Source of the DNA: Candidatus Pseudomonas phytovorans | Lineage (GTDB): Bacteria; Pseudomonadota; Gammaproteobacteria; Pseudomonadales; Pseudomonadaceae | Assembly (NCBI GenBank): GCA_029202525.1 | Contig: CP119325.1 | Span: forward strand, 1,315,001 to 1,379,000 | Reading direction: 5' to 3' | DNA length: 64,000 nucleotides | Shown: piece after piece, positions 18,471-32,058 of the stretch | Position numbering within the stretch: the stretch's first letter is position 1 | Layout of the letters: every line of letters begins with the position of its first letter | Notes under the pieces: generated by a model | What the model saw: the letters and a program-made list of their open reading frames with translations, nothing else | What the model was told of the DNA's origin: nothing | Databases searched by the model: none | Translations under genes and position numbers: made by a program

Positions 18471-19028
18471 ATGGCTGACGAACAGCTGAACGAAAAAGAC
18501 CTTAACGTTGATGAAACCGGTGCAGGCAACGCTGCTGACGCCCGTGTTCTGGAACTCGAGGAGCAGCTCGCCGTCGCCAAGGACCAGGCACTGCGTGCCG
18601 TTGCCGACGTGCAGAATGCCCGCCGCCGCGCAGAGCAGGATGTGGAAAAAGCCCACAAGTTCGCCCTGGAGAAGTTCTCTGGCGACCTGCTGCCGGTGCT
18701 CGACAGCCTGGAACTGGCCCTGGCCCACTCCAGTGCCGACGATGAAAACGTCAAGCAGATCCGCGAAGGCGTCGAGCTGACCCTGAAGATGTTCCAGGAC
18801 ACCCTCAAGCGCTACAACCTTGAAGTCGTCGACCCGCACGGCCAGCCGTTCAATCCTGAGCATCACCAGGCCATGGCCATGCAGGAAAATGGCGAAGTTG
18901 AGCCGAACAGCGTGCTGAATGTGTTCCAGAAGGGTTACCTGCTGAACGGCCGCCTGCTGCGCCCCGCCATGGTGGTGGTCAGCAAGGCGCCGAGCGCAGC
19001 GCAACCCTCGATCAATGAAAAGGCTTGA
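18471..19028 (+). CDS. grpE: Nucleotide exchange factor GrpE
   Basis: The 185-aa protein releases ADP from DnaK. The acidic N terminus is followed by a long helix (VLELEEQLAVAKDQALRAVADVQNARRRAEQDVEKAHKFALEKF) and the C-terminal beta domain (GQPFNPEHHQAMAMQE ... VFQKGYLLNGRLLRPAMVVVSK). ATG 18471 is chosen because GGAGAG precedes it by about 5 nt. First gene of the grpE-dnaK-dnaJ cluster; dnaK follows after 101 bp with its own sigma-32 promoter. Confidence 0.97.
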   Translation: MADEQLNEKDLNVDETGAGNAADARVLELEEQLAVAKDQALRAVADVQNARRRAEQDVEKAHKFALEKFSGDLLPVLDSLELALAHSSADDENVKQIREGVELTLKMFQDTLKRYNLEVVDPHGQPFNPEHHQAMAMQENGEVEPNSVLNVFQKGYLLNGRLLRPAMVVVSKAPSAAQPSINEKA

Positions 19029-19051
19029 AATCCTTCGGGGTAACCCCATCT
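19024..19051 (+). promoter_or_regulatory. Sigma-32 heat-shock promoter of dnaK, overlapping the grpE stop codon
   Basis: CTTGAAA (19024-19030), a 13-bp spacer and CCCCATCT (19044-19051) form an essentially perfect sigma-32 promoter. The -35 element contains the TGA stop codon of grpE (19026-19028). The dnaK start codon is 78 bp downstream. Confidence 0.93.
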
Positions 19052-19129
19052 AGGTGTCAAGCCTTCAAGTATTAGCGCAGTTGGCCAAAGTGGCCGCTGC
19101 CATCAAATTCAAGTTTCGGGAGAATTAAC

Positions 19130-21055
<1,926 letters not shown>

Positions 21056-21253
21056 TCGTTGCATGTTGTCGGCCAGTTCATCGCCGTTTGGTGGTGAGCT
21101 GGTAGGATGTCGCCGCGCGGGGGCTTGCTCCCGCGTTGGCGTATCTGGAATTCGAGAATTTTTACAGCATCTGTCAGTGGCCCTTCGTGGGCAAAAGGCA
21201 GGTGCTGATGGCGCGGCGCAGATGCCAGACGCCCAACAAGGTGCAAATGACCT

Positions 21254-22378
21254 ATGTCCAAGCGTGATTATTATGAGGTTCTGGGTGTCGAGCGCGGCGC
21301 CAGCGAAGCTGACCTCAAGAAGGCTTACCGCCGCCTGGCGATGAAGTACCACCCGGACCGTAACCCGGGTGACAAGGCGTCGGAAGACTCGTTCAAGGAG
21401 GCCAACGAGGCCTACGAAGTGCTGTCTGACGCGAGCAAGCGGGCGGCATTCGACCAGTACGGCCACGCCGGCGTCGACCCGAGCATGGGTGGCGGTGGTG
21501 CTGGCTTCGGTGGCGCCAACTTCTCCGACATCTTTGGCGATGTGTTCAGCGATTTCTTCGGTGGCGGCCGTGGTGGTGGACGTGGCGGTGCCCAGCGCGG
21601 CAGCGACCTGCGCTACACCCTGGAGCTGAACCTGGAAGAAGCGGTGCGTGGCACCACGGTCAGCATCCGCGTGCCGACCTTGGTCAACTGCCAGCCTTGC
21701 GATGGCTCCGGCGCCAAGAAGGGCTCGACCCCGTCGACCTGCCCGACGTGCGGTGGCATCGGCCAGGTGCGCATGCAGCAGGGCTTCTTCTCGGTGCAGC
21801 AGACCTGTCCGCGCTGCCATGGCCAAGGCAAGATCATTACCGACCCGTGCGGCTCATGCCATGGCGAAGGCCGTGTCGAGGAATACAAGACGCTGTCGGT
21901 CAAGGTGCCGGCGGGTGTCGACACCGGCGACCGTATTCGCCTGTCGGGTGAAGGCGAGGCGGGTACTCATGGTGGCCCGACTGGCGACCTGTACGTGGTG
22001 ATCAGTGTGCGTGAGCACGAGATCTTCCAGCGCGATGGCAAGCACCTGTATTGCGAAGTGCCAATCAGCTACACCGACGCTGCCCTGGGTGGCGAGCTGG
22101 AAGTACCGACCCTCGACGGTCGCGTGAAGCTGAAAATTCCGGAAGGTACCCAGACCGGCAAGCAGTTCCGCCTGCGTGGCAAGGGTGTGGCGCCGGTGCG
22201 TGGTGGTGGTGCCGGTGACCTGCTATGCCGCGTGGCCGTGGAAACCCCGGTCAACCTCAGCCGTCGCCAGCGCGAGCTGCTCGAAGAGCTGCGTGATTCG
22301 CTGGAAGGTGACAGCTCCCACTCGCCAAAGGCCAGTGGCTGGTTCGATGGCGTGAAGCGCTTCTTCGGCGATCTCTGA
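21254..22378 (+). CDS. dnaJ: Co-chaperone DnaJ (Hsp40)
   Basis: The 374-aa protein has the J domain with the HPD motif (KYHPDRNPGDKASEDSFKEA), a Gly/Phe-rich linker (GGGGAGFGGANFSDIFGDVF), four CxxCxGxG-type zinc repeats (CQPCDGSGAKKG, CPTCGGIG, CPRCHGQGK, CGSCHGEG) and the C-terminal substrate domain. It stimulates DnaK ATPase. It lies 198 bp after dnaK; that gap contains only a CGCGGG/CCCGCG hairpin (about 21116-21135) and no evident sigma-32 promoter, so read-through from dnaK is likely. Confidence 0.98.
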   Translation: MSKRDYYEVLGVERGASEADLKKAYRRLAMKYHPDRNPGDKASEDSFKEANEAYEVLSDASKRAAFDQYGHAGVDPSMGGGGAGFGGANFSDIFGDVFSDFFGGGRGGGRGGAQRGSDLRYTLELNLEEAVRGTTVSIRVPTLVNCQPCDGSGAKKGSTPSTCPTCGGIGQVRMQQGFFSVQQTCPRCHGQGKIITDPCGSCHGEGRVEEYKTLSVKVPAGVDTGDRIRLSGEGEAGTHGGPTGDLYVVISVREHEIFQRDGKHLYCEVPISYTDAALGGELEVPTLDGRVKLKIPEGTQTGKQFRLRGKGVAPVRGGGAGDLLCRVAVETPVNLSRRQRELLEELRDSLEGDSSHSPKASGWFDGVKRFFGDL

Positions 22379-22391
22379 CAAGGAATAGGCT

Positions 22392-23195
22392 ATGCGACGT
22401 ATTGCAGTGATGGGCGCGGCAGGGCGGATGGGCAAGACCCTGATCGAGGCCGTGCAGCAAACCCCGGGTGCCGGCCTGACGGCGGCGATCGATCGCCCGG
22501 ACAGCTCGCTGGTCGGTGCGGATGCCGGTGAGCTGGCGGCCCTGGGCCGCATCGGCGTACTGCTGTCCGATGACCTGGCCAAGGTGGCTGACGAGTTCGA
22601 CGTGCTGATCGACTTCACTCACCCTTCGGTGACCCTGAAGAACCTGGCGTTCTGCCGCAAGCACGGCAAGGCGATGATCATCGGTACGACCGGTTTCAGC
22701 GTCGAAGAAAAGCGGCTGCTGGCCGAGGCGGGCAAGGACATCCCCATCGTGTTCGCCGCCAACTTCAGCGTGGGCGTCAACCTCAGCCTCAAGTTGCTGG
22801 ATATGGCAGCACGGGTGCTGGGCGATGATGTCGATATCGAGATCATCGAGGCGCACCACCGGCACAAGGTCGACGCGCCGTCGGGTACTGCGCTGCGCAT
22901 GGGTGAAGTGGTTGCCAATGCGCTGGGCCGTGACCTGCAGGAAGTGGCGGTGTATGGCCGTGAAGGCCAGACCGGTGCGCGTGACCGCAAAACCATCGGT
23001 TTCGCTACCGTGCGTGCCGGCGATGTGGTCGGCGACCACACCGTGCTGTTTGCCGCAGAAGGCGAGCGCCTGGAAATCACCCACAAGGCCTCCAGCCGCA
23101 TGACCTTCGCCAAGGGCGCAGTGCGTGCGGCGCTGTGGCTGGATGGGCGTGAGCCTGGGCTGTATGACATGCAGGATGTGCTCGAACTGCGTTAA
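22392..23195 (+). CDS. dapB: 4-hydroxy-tetrahydrodipicolinate reductase
   Basis: The 267-aa enzyme acts in the diaminopimelate/lysine pathway with NAD(P)H. The nucleotide-binding start RRIAVMGAAGRMGKTLIEAV, FTHPSVTLKNL, the active-site EIIEAHHRHKVDAPSGTAL and the C-terminal KGAVRAALWLDGREPGLYDMQDVLEL identify it. It begins 13 bp after dnaJ (GGAATAGGCT ribosome site), so it is probably cotranscribed with it. Confidence 0.98.
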   Translation: MRRIAVMGAAGRMGKTLIEAVQQTPGAGLTAAIDRPDSSLVGADAGELAALGRIGVLLSDDLAKVADEFDVLIDFTHPSVTLKNLAFCRKHGKAMIIGTTGFSVEEKRLLAEAGKDIPIVFAANFSVGVNLSLKLLDMAARVLGDDVDIEIIEAHHRHKVDAPSGTALRMGEVVANALGRDLQEVAVYGREGQTGARDRKTIGFATVRAGDVVGDHTVLFAAEGERLEITHKASSRMTFAKGAVRAALWLDGREPGLYDMQDVLELR

Positions 23196-23209
23196 GCCGT
23201 TAGCGCGGT

Positions 23210-23310
23210 GTTGGCTTTTTCGCGGGCTTGCCCGCTCCCACAGGTATTGCACCGGTCTTGGGCCCTGTGGTGGTCCTGTGGGAGCGGGCGAGCCCGCGAA
23301 GAAGCCAACG
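23210..23310. repeat. Inverted REP pair (BIME-like)
   Basis: Two facing REP copies (left CGCGGGCTTGCCCGCTCCCA, right GTGGGAGCGGGCGAGCCCGC) start about 15 bp after the dapB stop codon. They occupy the first third of the 327-bp dapB-carA gap; the rest holds the carA leader. Confidence 0.9.
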
Positions 23311-23397
23311 CCGATGCCGGTCTGTCGCAATCTTGTGTTTTAGAGACACATTCACGGTAGACCGAAAACGCACTTTTCTGTAAGCTACAGCTTTAGT

Positions 23398-23439
23398 GTG
23401 TCCACTAAAAGCGCGCAGCGAATTGAATTCAGCACATGA
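23398..23439 (+). CDS. Putative carA leader peptide (13 codons)
   Basis: GTG 23398 opens a 13-codon frame (MSTKSAQRIEFST) whose TGA stop (23437-23439) abuts the first base of the terminator stem. A second 4-codon frame (ATG 23436) overlaps the stop. The geometry is that of attenuation leader peptides, but the ribosome site is weak and no codon run for a regulatory amino acid is obvious (one arginine, no repeats). Speculative. Confidence 0.3.
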   Translation: MSTKSAQRIEFST

Positions 23440-23477
23440 AAGCGGGGTGACGTGTCCATACGTCACTCCGCTTTTTT
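23440..23477 (+). promoter_or_regulatory. Probable attenuator (intrinsic terminator) in the carA leader
   Basis: A 14-bp stem with one G-U pair (23440-23453 with 23460-23473), a 6-nt loop and a run of six T forms a strong terminator ending only 46 bp before the carA start codon. That distance leaves little room for a promoter downstream, so transcripts into carA must cross it. AAAAGCG (23407-23413) can pair with CGCTTTT (23469-23475) to disrupt the stem, giving a possible antiterminator. Confidence 0.7.
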
Positions 23478-23522
23478 GCAACCTGCGATCGCCCTTTCAT
23501 GCTTGATTTACGGGAGGTCTTC

Positions 23523-24659
23523 TTGACAAAGCCAGCCATACTCGCCCTTGCCGACGGCAGTATTTTTCGCGGTGAAGCCATCGGTGCCGACGGTCAGACC
23601 GTTGGTGAGGTGGTATTCAACACCGCTATGACCGGCTACCAGGAAATCCTTACAGACCCTTCCTACGCGCAGCAAATCGTTACCCTGACCTACCCGCACA
23701 TCGGCAACACCGGTACTACGCCGGAAGATGCCGAGTCGAACCGTGTCTGGTCCGCTGGCCTGGTCATCCGTGACCTGCCGCTGCTGGCGAGCAACTGGCG
23801 TAACACCCAGTCGCTGCCTGAGTACCTGAAGGCCAACAACGTTGTTGCAATTGCTGGCATCGACACTCGTCGCCTGACTCGTATCCTGCGTGAAAAGGGC
23901 GCTCAGAACGGTTGCATCCTCGCCGGTGACAACATCAGCGAAGAGGCCGCCATCGCAGCTGCCCGTGGTTTCCCGGGCCTGAAGGGCATGGACCTGGCCA
24001 AGGTGGTTTCCACCAAGGAACGCTACGAGTGGCGCTCCAGCGTGTGGGAGCTGAAAACCGACAGCCACCCGACCATCGAAGCCGCCGACCTGCCTTACCA
24101 CGTGGTCGCCTTCGACTACGGCGTCAAGCTGAACATCCTGCGCATGCTGGTTGCCCGTGGCTGCCGCGTAACCGTGGTGCCGGCCCAGACCCCGGCCAGC
24201 GAAGTGCTGGCACTCAACCCGGACGGCGTGTTCCTGTCCAACGGCCCTGGTGACCCGGAGCCGTGCGACTACGCAATCCAGGCGATCAAGGAAATCCTCG
24301 AAACCGAGATTCCGGTATTCGGCATCTGCCTCGGCCACCAGTTGCTGGCCCTGGCTTCCGGCGCCAAGACCGTGAAAATGGGCCACGGCCACCACGGTGC
24401 CAACCACCCGGTCCAGGACCTGGACACCGGTGTGGTCATGATCACCAGCCAGAACCACGGTTTTGCTGTCGACGAAGCTACCCTGCCGGGCAACGTTCGC
24501 GCCATTCACAAGTCGCTGTTCGACGGCACCCTGCAGGGTCTCGAGCGTACCGACAAGAGCGCGTTCAGCTTCCAGGGCCACCCTGAAGCGAGCCCAGGCC
24601 CGACTGACGTTGCGCCACTGTTCGATCGTTTCACCGATGCCATGGCCAAGCGCCGCTGA
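23523..24659 (+). CDS. carA: Carbamoyl-phosphate synthase small subunit
   Basis: The 378-aa subunit hydrolyses glutamine and passes ammonia to CarB, for arginine and pyrimidine synthesis. The N-terminal domain (ALADGSIFRGEAIGADG) is followed by a class I glutamine amidotransferase with nucleophile Cys in FGICLGHQLLAL and the His/Glu pair in QGHPEASPGP. The start is TTG 23523: GGGAGGT lies just upstream and this gives the usual 378-aa length; no ATG is available there. The preceding leader carries a probable attenuator. Confidence 0.97.
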   Translation: MTKPAILALADGSIFRGEAIGADGQTVGEVVFNTAMTGYQEILTDPSYAQQIVTLTYPHIGNTGTTPEDAESNRVWSAGLVIRDLPLLASNWRNTQSLPEYLKANNVVAIAGIDTRRLTRILREKGAQNGCILAGDNISEEAAIAAARGFPGLKGMDLAKVVSTKERYEWRSSVWELKTDSHPTIEAADLPYHVVAFDYGVKLNILRMLVARGCRVTVVPAQTPASEVLALNPDGVFLSNGPGDPEPCDYAIQAIKEILETEIPVFGICLGHQLLALASGAKTVKMGHGHHGANHPVQDLDTGVVMITSQNHGFAVDEATLPGNVRAIHKSLFDGTLQGLERTDKSAFSFQGHPEASPGPTDVAPLFDRFTDAMAKRR

Positions 24660-24764
24660 GCATCCTGCTTCAAGGCCCCGGGCCGGCTCATGCCGCGCCC
24701 GGCAGCGCCTGACCCAGATTGTTCAAAGCGGCTTGCCGACTGACCCCGGATTTGAGTGACCACC

Positions 24765-27982
<3,218 letters not shown>

Positions 27983-27986
<4 letters not shown>

Positions 27987-28465
27987 GCATTACCAAGTAC
28001 CCGATGACCGTCCAGGGCGCTCGCGCCCTGGAAGAGGAGCACCTGTTCCTGAGCAAGACCGAGCGCCCGCGCCTGAGCCAGGCGATCGGTGAAGCGCGCG
28101 AACTGGGCGACCTCAAGGAAAACGCCGAATACCACGCTGCCCGTGAAGAACAGGGCATGGTCGAGGCGCGTATCCGCGATATCGAAGGCCGTCTGCAGAA
28201 CTCGGTCGTGATCGATGTGACCACCATTGCCCATACCGGCAAGGTCATCTTCGGCACCACCGTAGAGCTGGCCAATACCGAAACCGACGAGCGGGTGAAG
28301 TACCAGATCGTGGGTGAGGATGAAGCCAACATCAAGCTCGGCAAGCTTTCGGCAGGTGCGCCGATTGCCCGTGCCATTATCGGCAAGGAAGAAGGCGACA
28401 TCGTCGTCATCAAGACGCCAAGCGGCACGGTCGAGTACGAGATTGTCGAAGTCCAGCACATCTGA
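27983..28465 (+). CDS. greA: Transcript cleavage factor GreA
   Basis: The 160-aa factor rescues backtracked RNA polymerase by stimulating transcript cleavage. The N-terminal coiled coil carries the acidic tip (ARELGDLKENAEYHAAREEQ) and the C-terminal FKBP-like domain ends IVEVQHI. ATG 27983 overlaps the carB TGA as ATGA, so translation is probably coupled to carB. Confidence 0.98.
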
Positions 28466-28892
28466 CCGGCGCCTGCGGGCGCCATCCCTTGAGGGGATCC
28501 TCTGGCAACTGGCCCAGGTGTTCTGGGTCGGGGGCCTGTGGGTGTTCCATGTCGGGCTGGTGCCTGCGCTCAAGGTCAGTGGCCTGGCGCCCTTGCTGGT
28601 GCAGGACATTGCCGGGCAGATCGACCGCTGGTTGATTGGCGTGGCGCTGCTTGGTTTGTTGACCCAGCTGGCTGTGTTGGCGAGGGTGGACGGCTTGACG
28701 GCGTGGTGGCGGCAGTTCCGCGGCCAGATGCTACTGCTCGGCTTTGGTGCCTGTGTGGGTTATTACACCTTGCGCTACGGTATCTCTGTCGGCGAGCGCT
28801 GGCAGATGTTCTGCTTCCTGGTACTGGGCTTCTCCGGCATCGTGCTGGTGGCCCAGCCGGTACCGGTCAGGGCGCGTAAGCCGCGCCACTGA
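28443..28892 (+). CDS. DUF4149-type small membrane protein
   Basis: The protein of about 149 aa has four hydrophobic segments (LWQLAQVFWVGGLWVFHVGLVPAL, LIGVALLGLLTQLAVLARV, MLLLGFGACVGYYTLRYGI, MFCFLVLGFSGIVLVA) and the layout of DUF4149 inner-membrane proteins that follow greA in pseudomonads. Function is unknown. The start is unclear: no ATG lies near the conserved region, and the candidate TTG 28443 would overlap greA by 23 bp. GTG 28518 is another option but would remove part of the first helix. Confidence 0.7.
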   Translation: MSKSSTSDRRLRAPSLEGILWQLAQVFWVGGLWVFHVGLVPALKVSGLAPLLVQDIAGQIDRWLIGVALLGLLTQLAVLARVDGLTAWWRQFRGQMLLLGFGACVGYYTLRYGISVGERWQMFCFLVLGFSGIVLVAQPVPVRARKPRH

Positions 28893-28904
28893 TCGGAGCC
28901 ACCG

Positions 28905-29213
28905 TTACTTGTAGCGGTGGATATTGGACAGCTGCTTGTTCGGCTGTGGGTTCTTGCGGTAGATCAGCGCTTTCTTGCCGATGGTCTGCACCAGTTCGGC
29001 ACGGCCGGCCTTGCACAGTGCTGCGATGGTTTCGGCACGTTCTTCGCGGTCTTCCGAGCGAATTTCGACCTTGATCAGCTCATGGTCGACCAGTGCGCGC
29101 TCCAGTTCGGCGATGACGCCTTCATTCAAACCGTTGCCAGCAACGATCAGGACCGGCTTCAGGTCATGACCAATGGACTTGTACTGCTTCTTCTGCTCGT
29201 TATTGAGCGGCAT
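28905..29213 (-). CDS. yhbY: Ribosome-associated RNA-binding protein YhbY (CRS1-YhbY domain)
   Basis: The 102-aa protein is a single CRS1-YhbY domain: LNNEQKKQYKSIGHDLKPVLIVAGNGLNEGVIAELERALVDHELIKVEI, then the GxxxxYR-type ending (IGKKALIYRKNPQPNKQLSN). In E. coli the homologue binds 50S precursors. ATG 29213 is preceded by AAGGG. It is divergent from rlmE, as in E. coli. Confidence 0.93.
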   Translation of the reverse strand: MPLNNEQKKQYKSIGHDLKPVLIVAGNGLNEGVIAELERALVDHELIKVEIRSEDREERAETIAALCKAGRAELVQTIGKKALIYRKNPQPNKQLSNIHRYK

Positions 29214-29315
29214 AATCTGACCCTTTTCGTCTGATTCTGTAAAATTGACGGGCATTTTACCCGAGGGCCCATGGCTCCGCCCAGTCAATCACGACGCATA
29301 TCATCGAGGTGCCCT

Positions 29316-29942
29316 GTGGCAAAACCTTCCAAAAGCAGCCAGAACTGGCTGAGAGAGCATTTTAACGACCCTTTCGTGAAGCAGGCGCAGAAGGATGGCT
29401 ACCGTTCGCGCGCCAGCTACAAGCTGCTGGAGATCCAGGAGAAGGACCGGTTGATCCGCCCGGGCATGAGCGTGATCGACCTCGGCGCAGCGCCAGGTGG
29501 CTGGTCGCAGGTGACCAGTCGTCTGATTGGTGGTCAGGGGCGCCTGATCGCCTCGGATATCCTGGAAATGGACTCGATCCCGGACGTGAACTTCATCCAG
29601 GGCGATTTCACTCAGGATGAAGTGCTGCAGCAGATTCTGCAGGCGGTCGGTGATTCACACGTAGACCTTGTGATTTCCGATATGGCCCCCAATATGAGTG
29701 GTACGCCTGAAGTGGACATGCCGCGTGCCATGTTCCTCTGTGAGTTGGCGCTGGATCTGGCGACCCGTGTGCTCAAGCCGGGTGGCAATTTCCTGATCAA
29801 GATCTTCCAGGGTGAAGGTTTCGACCAGTACCTGAAGGATGTGCGCAGCAAGTTCGACAAGGTGCAGATGCGCAAGCCGACCTCCTCGCGGGATCGCTCC
29901 CGGGAGCAGTACCTGTTGGGCAAGGGTTTCAAAGGCGGTTGA
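29316..29942 (+). CDS. rlmE: 23S rRNA (U2552) 2'-O-ribose methyltransferase RlmE (FtsJ)
   Basis: The 208-aa enzyme methylates U2552 of 23S rRNA late in 50S assembly. The SAM-binding motif VIDLGAAPGGWSQV (about 55-68), DLVISDMAPNMSGTPEVD, and LKPGGNFLIKIFQGEGF with the catalytic lysine are present. The start is GTG 29316 with GAGGT about 6 nt upstream, giving MAKPSKSSQNW. ftsH follows after 194 bp in the same direction, as in E. coli. Confidence 0.97.
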   Translation: MAKPSKSSQNWLREHFNDPFVKQAQKDGYRSRASYKLLEIQEKDRLIRPGMSVIDLGAAPGGWSQVTSRLIGGQGRLIASDILEMDSIPDVNFIQGDFTQDEVLQQILQAVGDSHVDLVISDMAPNMSGTPEVDMPRAMFLCELALDLATRVLKPGGNFLIKIFQGEGFDQYLKDVRSKFDKVQMRKPTSSRDRSREQYLLGKGFKGG

Positions 29943-30136
29943 AAGGTGTGTTACGGGGTGGGCGATAGTTAATTCCAATCGGCTGCCCCGTCAGGATCGT
30001 CCGAACTTCGTGTAGTCTAGCTTTCACAAAGGGTTACAGACGGTGCCTGCGGCTGCGTAGGTAATGTAGTAAGTTAGGGCGATGAATATCATGCGAGGCA
30101 CGGCTGCGTCGTGCGCCGGCCTCAGAGGGTAGCGAA

Positions 30137-32050
30137 TTGAACGACATGGCAAAGAATCTGATCCTGTGGTTGATCATCGCAGCTGTCCTGGTGACAGTGA
30201 TGAACAACTTCTCCAGCCCTAACGAGCCGCAGACCCTCAACTATTCCGACTTCATCCAGCAGGTCAAGGATGGCAAGGTCGAGCGTGTGACCGTCGACGG
30301 CTACATCATTACCGGCAAGCGCGCCGACGGCGACAACTTCAAGACCGTGCGCCCGGCCATTACCGACAATGGCCTGATCGGTGACCTGGTCGACAACCAC
30401 GTCGTTGTCGAAGGCAAGCAGCCAGAGCAGCAGAGCATCTGGACCCAGTTGCTGGTAGCCAGCTTCCCGATCCTGGTAATCATCGCGGTGTTCATGTTCT
30501 TCATGCGCCAGATGCAAGGCGGCGCAGGTGGCAAGGGCGGGCCGATGAGCTTCGGCAAGAGCAAGGCGCGCCTGCTGTCCGAAGACCAGGTCAAGACCAC
30601 ACTGGCCGACGTTGCAGGTTGCGACGAAGCCAAGGAAGAAGTGGGCGAGCTGGTCGAGTTCCTGCGTGATCCGGGCAAGTTCCAGCGCCTGGGCGGCCGT
30701 ATCCCTCGCGGCGTGCTGATGGTTGGTCCGCCCGGTACCGGTAAGACCCTGCTGGCCAAGGCCATTGCGGGCGAAGCGAAAGTACCGTTCTTCACCATTT
30801 CCGGTTCGGACTTCGTGGAAATGTTTGTCGGTGTCGGTGCCAGCCGTGTACGCGACATGTTCGAACAGGCCAAGAAGCACGCTCCGTGCATCATCTTCAT
30901 CGACGAAATCGACGCCGTTGGTCGCCACCGTGGCGCCGGCATGGGTGGCGGTCACGACGAGCGTGAGCAAACCCTCAACCAGTTGCTGGTAGAGATGGAC
31001 GGCTTCGAGATGAACGATGGCATCATCGTCATCGCAGCCACCAACCGCCCGGACGTACTCGACCCGGCGCTGCTGCGACCTGGCCGTTTCGACCGCCAGG
31101 TGGTGGTAGGCCTGCCGGACATCCGCGGCCGCGAACAGATCCTCAAGGTGCACATGCGCAAGGTGCCGGTTGGCGAAAACGTCAACCCGGCTGTCATTGC
31201 CCGTGGTACCCCAGGGTTCTCCGGTGCCGACCTGGCCAACCTGGTCAACGAGGCCTCGCTGTTTGCCGCGCGTTCCAACAAGCGCCTGGTCGAAATGAAA
31301 GAGTTCGAACTGGCCAAAGACAAGATCATGATGGGCGCCGAGCGCAAGAGCATGGTCATGTCCGAGAAAGAAAAGCGCAACACTGCCTACCACGAGGCAG
31401 GTCATGCCATCGTTGGTCGCCTGGTGCCTGAGCACGACCCGGTCTACAAGGTTTCGATCATTCCGCGCGGTCGCGCCTTGGGCGTGACCATGTTCCTGCC
31501 GGAAGAAGACCGCTACAGCCTGTCCAAGCGTGCGCTGATCAGCCAGATCTGCTCGCTGTACGGTGGCCGTATCGCCGAAGAAATGACCCTGGGCTTCGAT
31601 GGTGTCACCACGGGCGCTTCCAACGACATCATGCGGGCCAGCCAGATCGCTCGCAACATGGTGACCAAGTGGGGCTTGTCGGAAAAACTCGGCCCGCTGA
31701 TGTATGCAGAAGAAGAGGGTGAGGTATTCCTCGGCCGTAGCGCGGGCAGCCAGCACGCCAGTGTGTCCGGCGAGACTGCCAAGCTGATCGATTCTGAAGT
31801 ACGCAGCATCATCGACCAGTGCTACGCCACGGCCAAGCAGCTGCTGATCGAAAATCGCGACAAGCTTGAATCGATGACCGAAGCGCTGATGAAGTATGAG
31901 ACCATTGATGCCGATCAGATCGATGACATCATGGCTGGCCGTACGCCACGTGAACCACGCGATTGGGACAACGACAAAGATTCGGGCACCCCTGCTGCCC
32001 AGGATGATCGCCCTGAATCGCCAATTGGCGGCCCGGCAGCTCAACACTAA
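30137..32050 (+). CDS. ftsH: ATP-dependent zinc metalloprotease FtsH
   Basis: The 637-aa membrane protease has two N-terminal transmembrane segments (about 5-25 and 105-125), an AAA+ module (Walker A GPPGTGKTLLAKAI, Walker B CIIFIDEIDAVG, second region of homology RPGRFDRQV) and the zinc site AYHEAGHAIVGRL. It degrades sigma-32, LpxC and damaged membrane proteins in related bacteria. TTG 30137 is preferred because GAGGG lies 8 nt upstream; the alternative ATG 30146 lacks a well-placed site. folP begins 8 bp after its stop. Confidence 0.98.
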   Translation: MNDMAKNLILWLIIAAVLVTVMNNFSSPNEPQTLNYSDFIQQVKDGKVERVTVDGYIITGKRADGDNFKTVRPAITDNGLIGDLVDNHVVVEGKQPEQQSIWTQLLVASFPILVIIAVFMFFMRQMQGGAGGKGGPMSFGKSKARLLSEDQVKTTLADVAGCDEAKEEVGELVEFLRDPGKFQRLGGRIPRGVLMVGPPGTGKTLLAKAIAGEAKVPFFTISGSDFVEMFVGVGASRVRDMFEQAKKHAPCIIFIDEIDAVGRHRGAGMGGGHDEREQTLNQLLVEMDGFEMNDGIIVIAATNRPDVLDPALLRPGRFDRQVVVGLPDIRGREQILKVHMRKVPVGENVNPAVIARGTPGFSGADLANLVNEASLFAARSNKRLVEMKEFELAKDKIMMGAERKSMVMSEKEKRNTAYHEAGHAIVGRLVPEHDPVYKVSIIPRGRALGVTMFLPEEDRYSLSKRALISQICSLYGGRIAEEMTLGFDGVTTGASNDIMRASQIARNMVTKWGLSEKLGPLMYAEEEGEVFLGRSAGSQHASVSGETAKLIDSEVRSIIDQCYATAKQLLIENRDKLESMTEALMKYETIDADQIDDIMAGRTPREPRDWDNDKDSGTPAAQDDRPESPIGGPAAQH

Positions 32051-32058
32051 GGGCGTCT

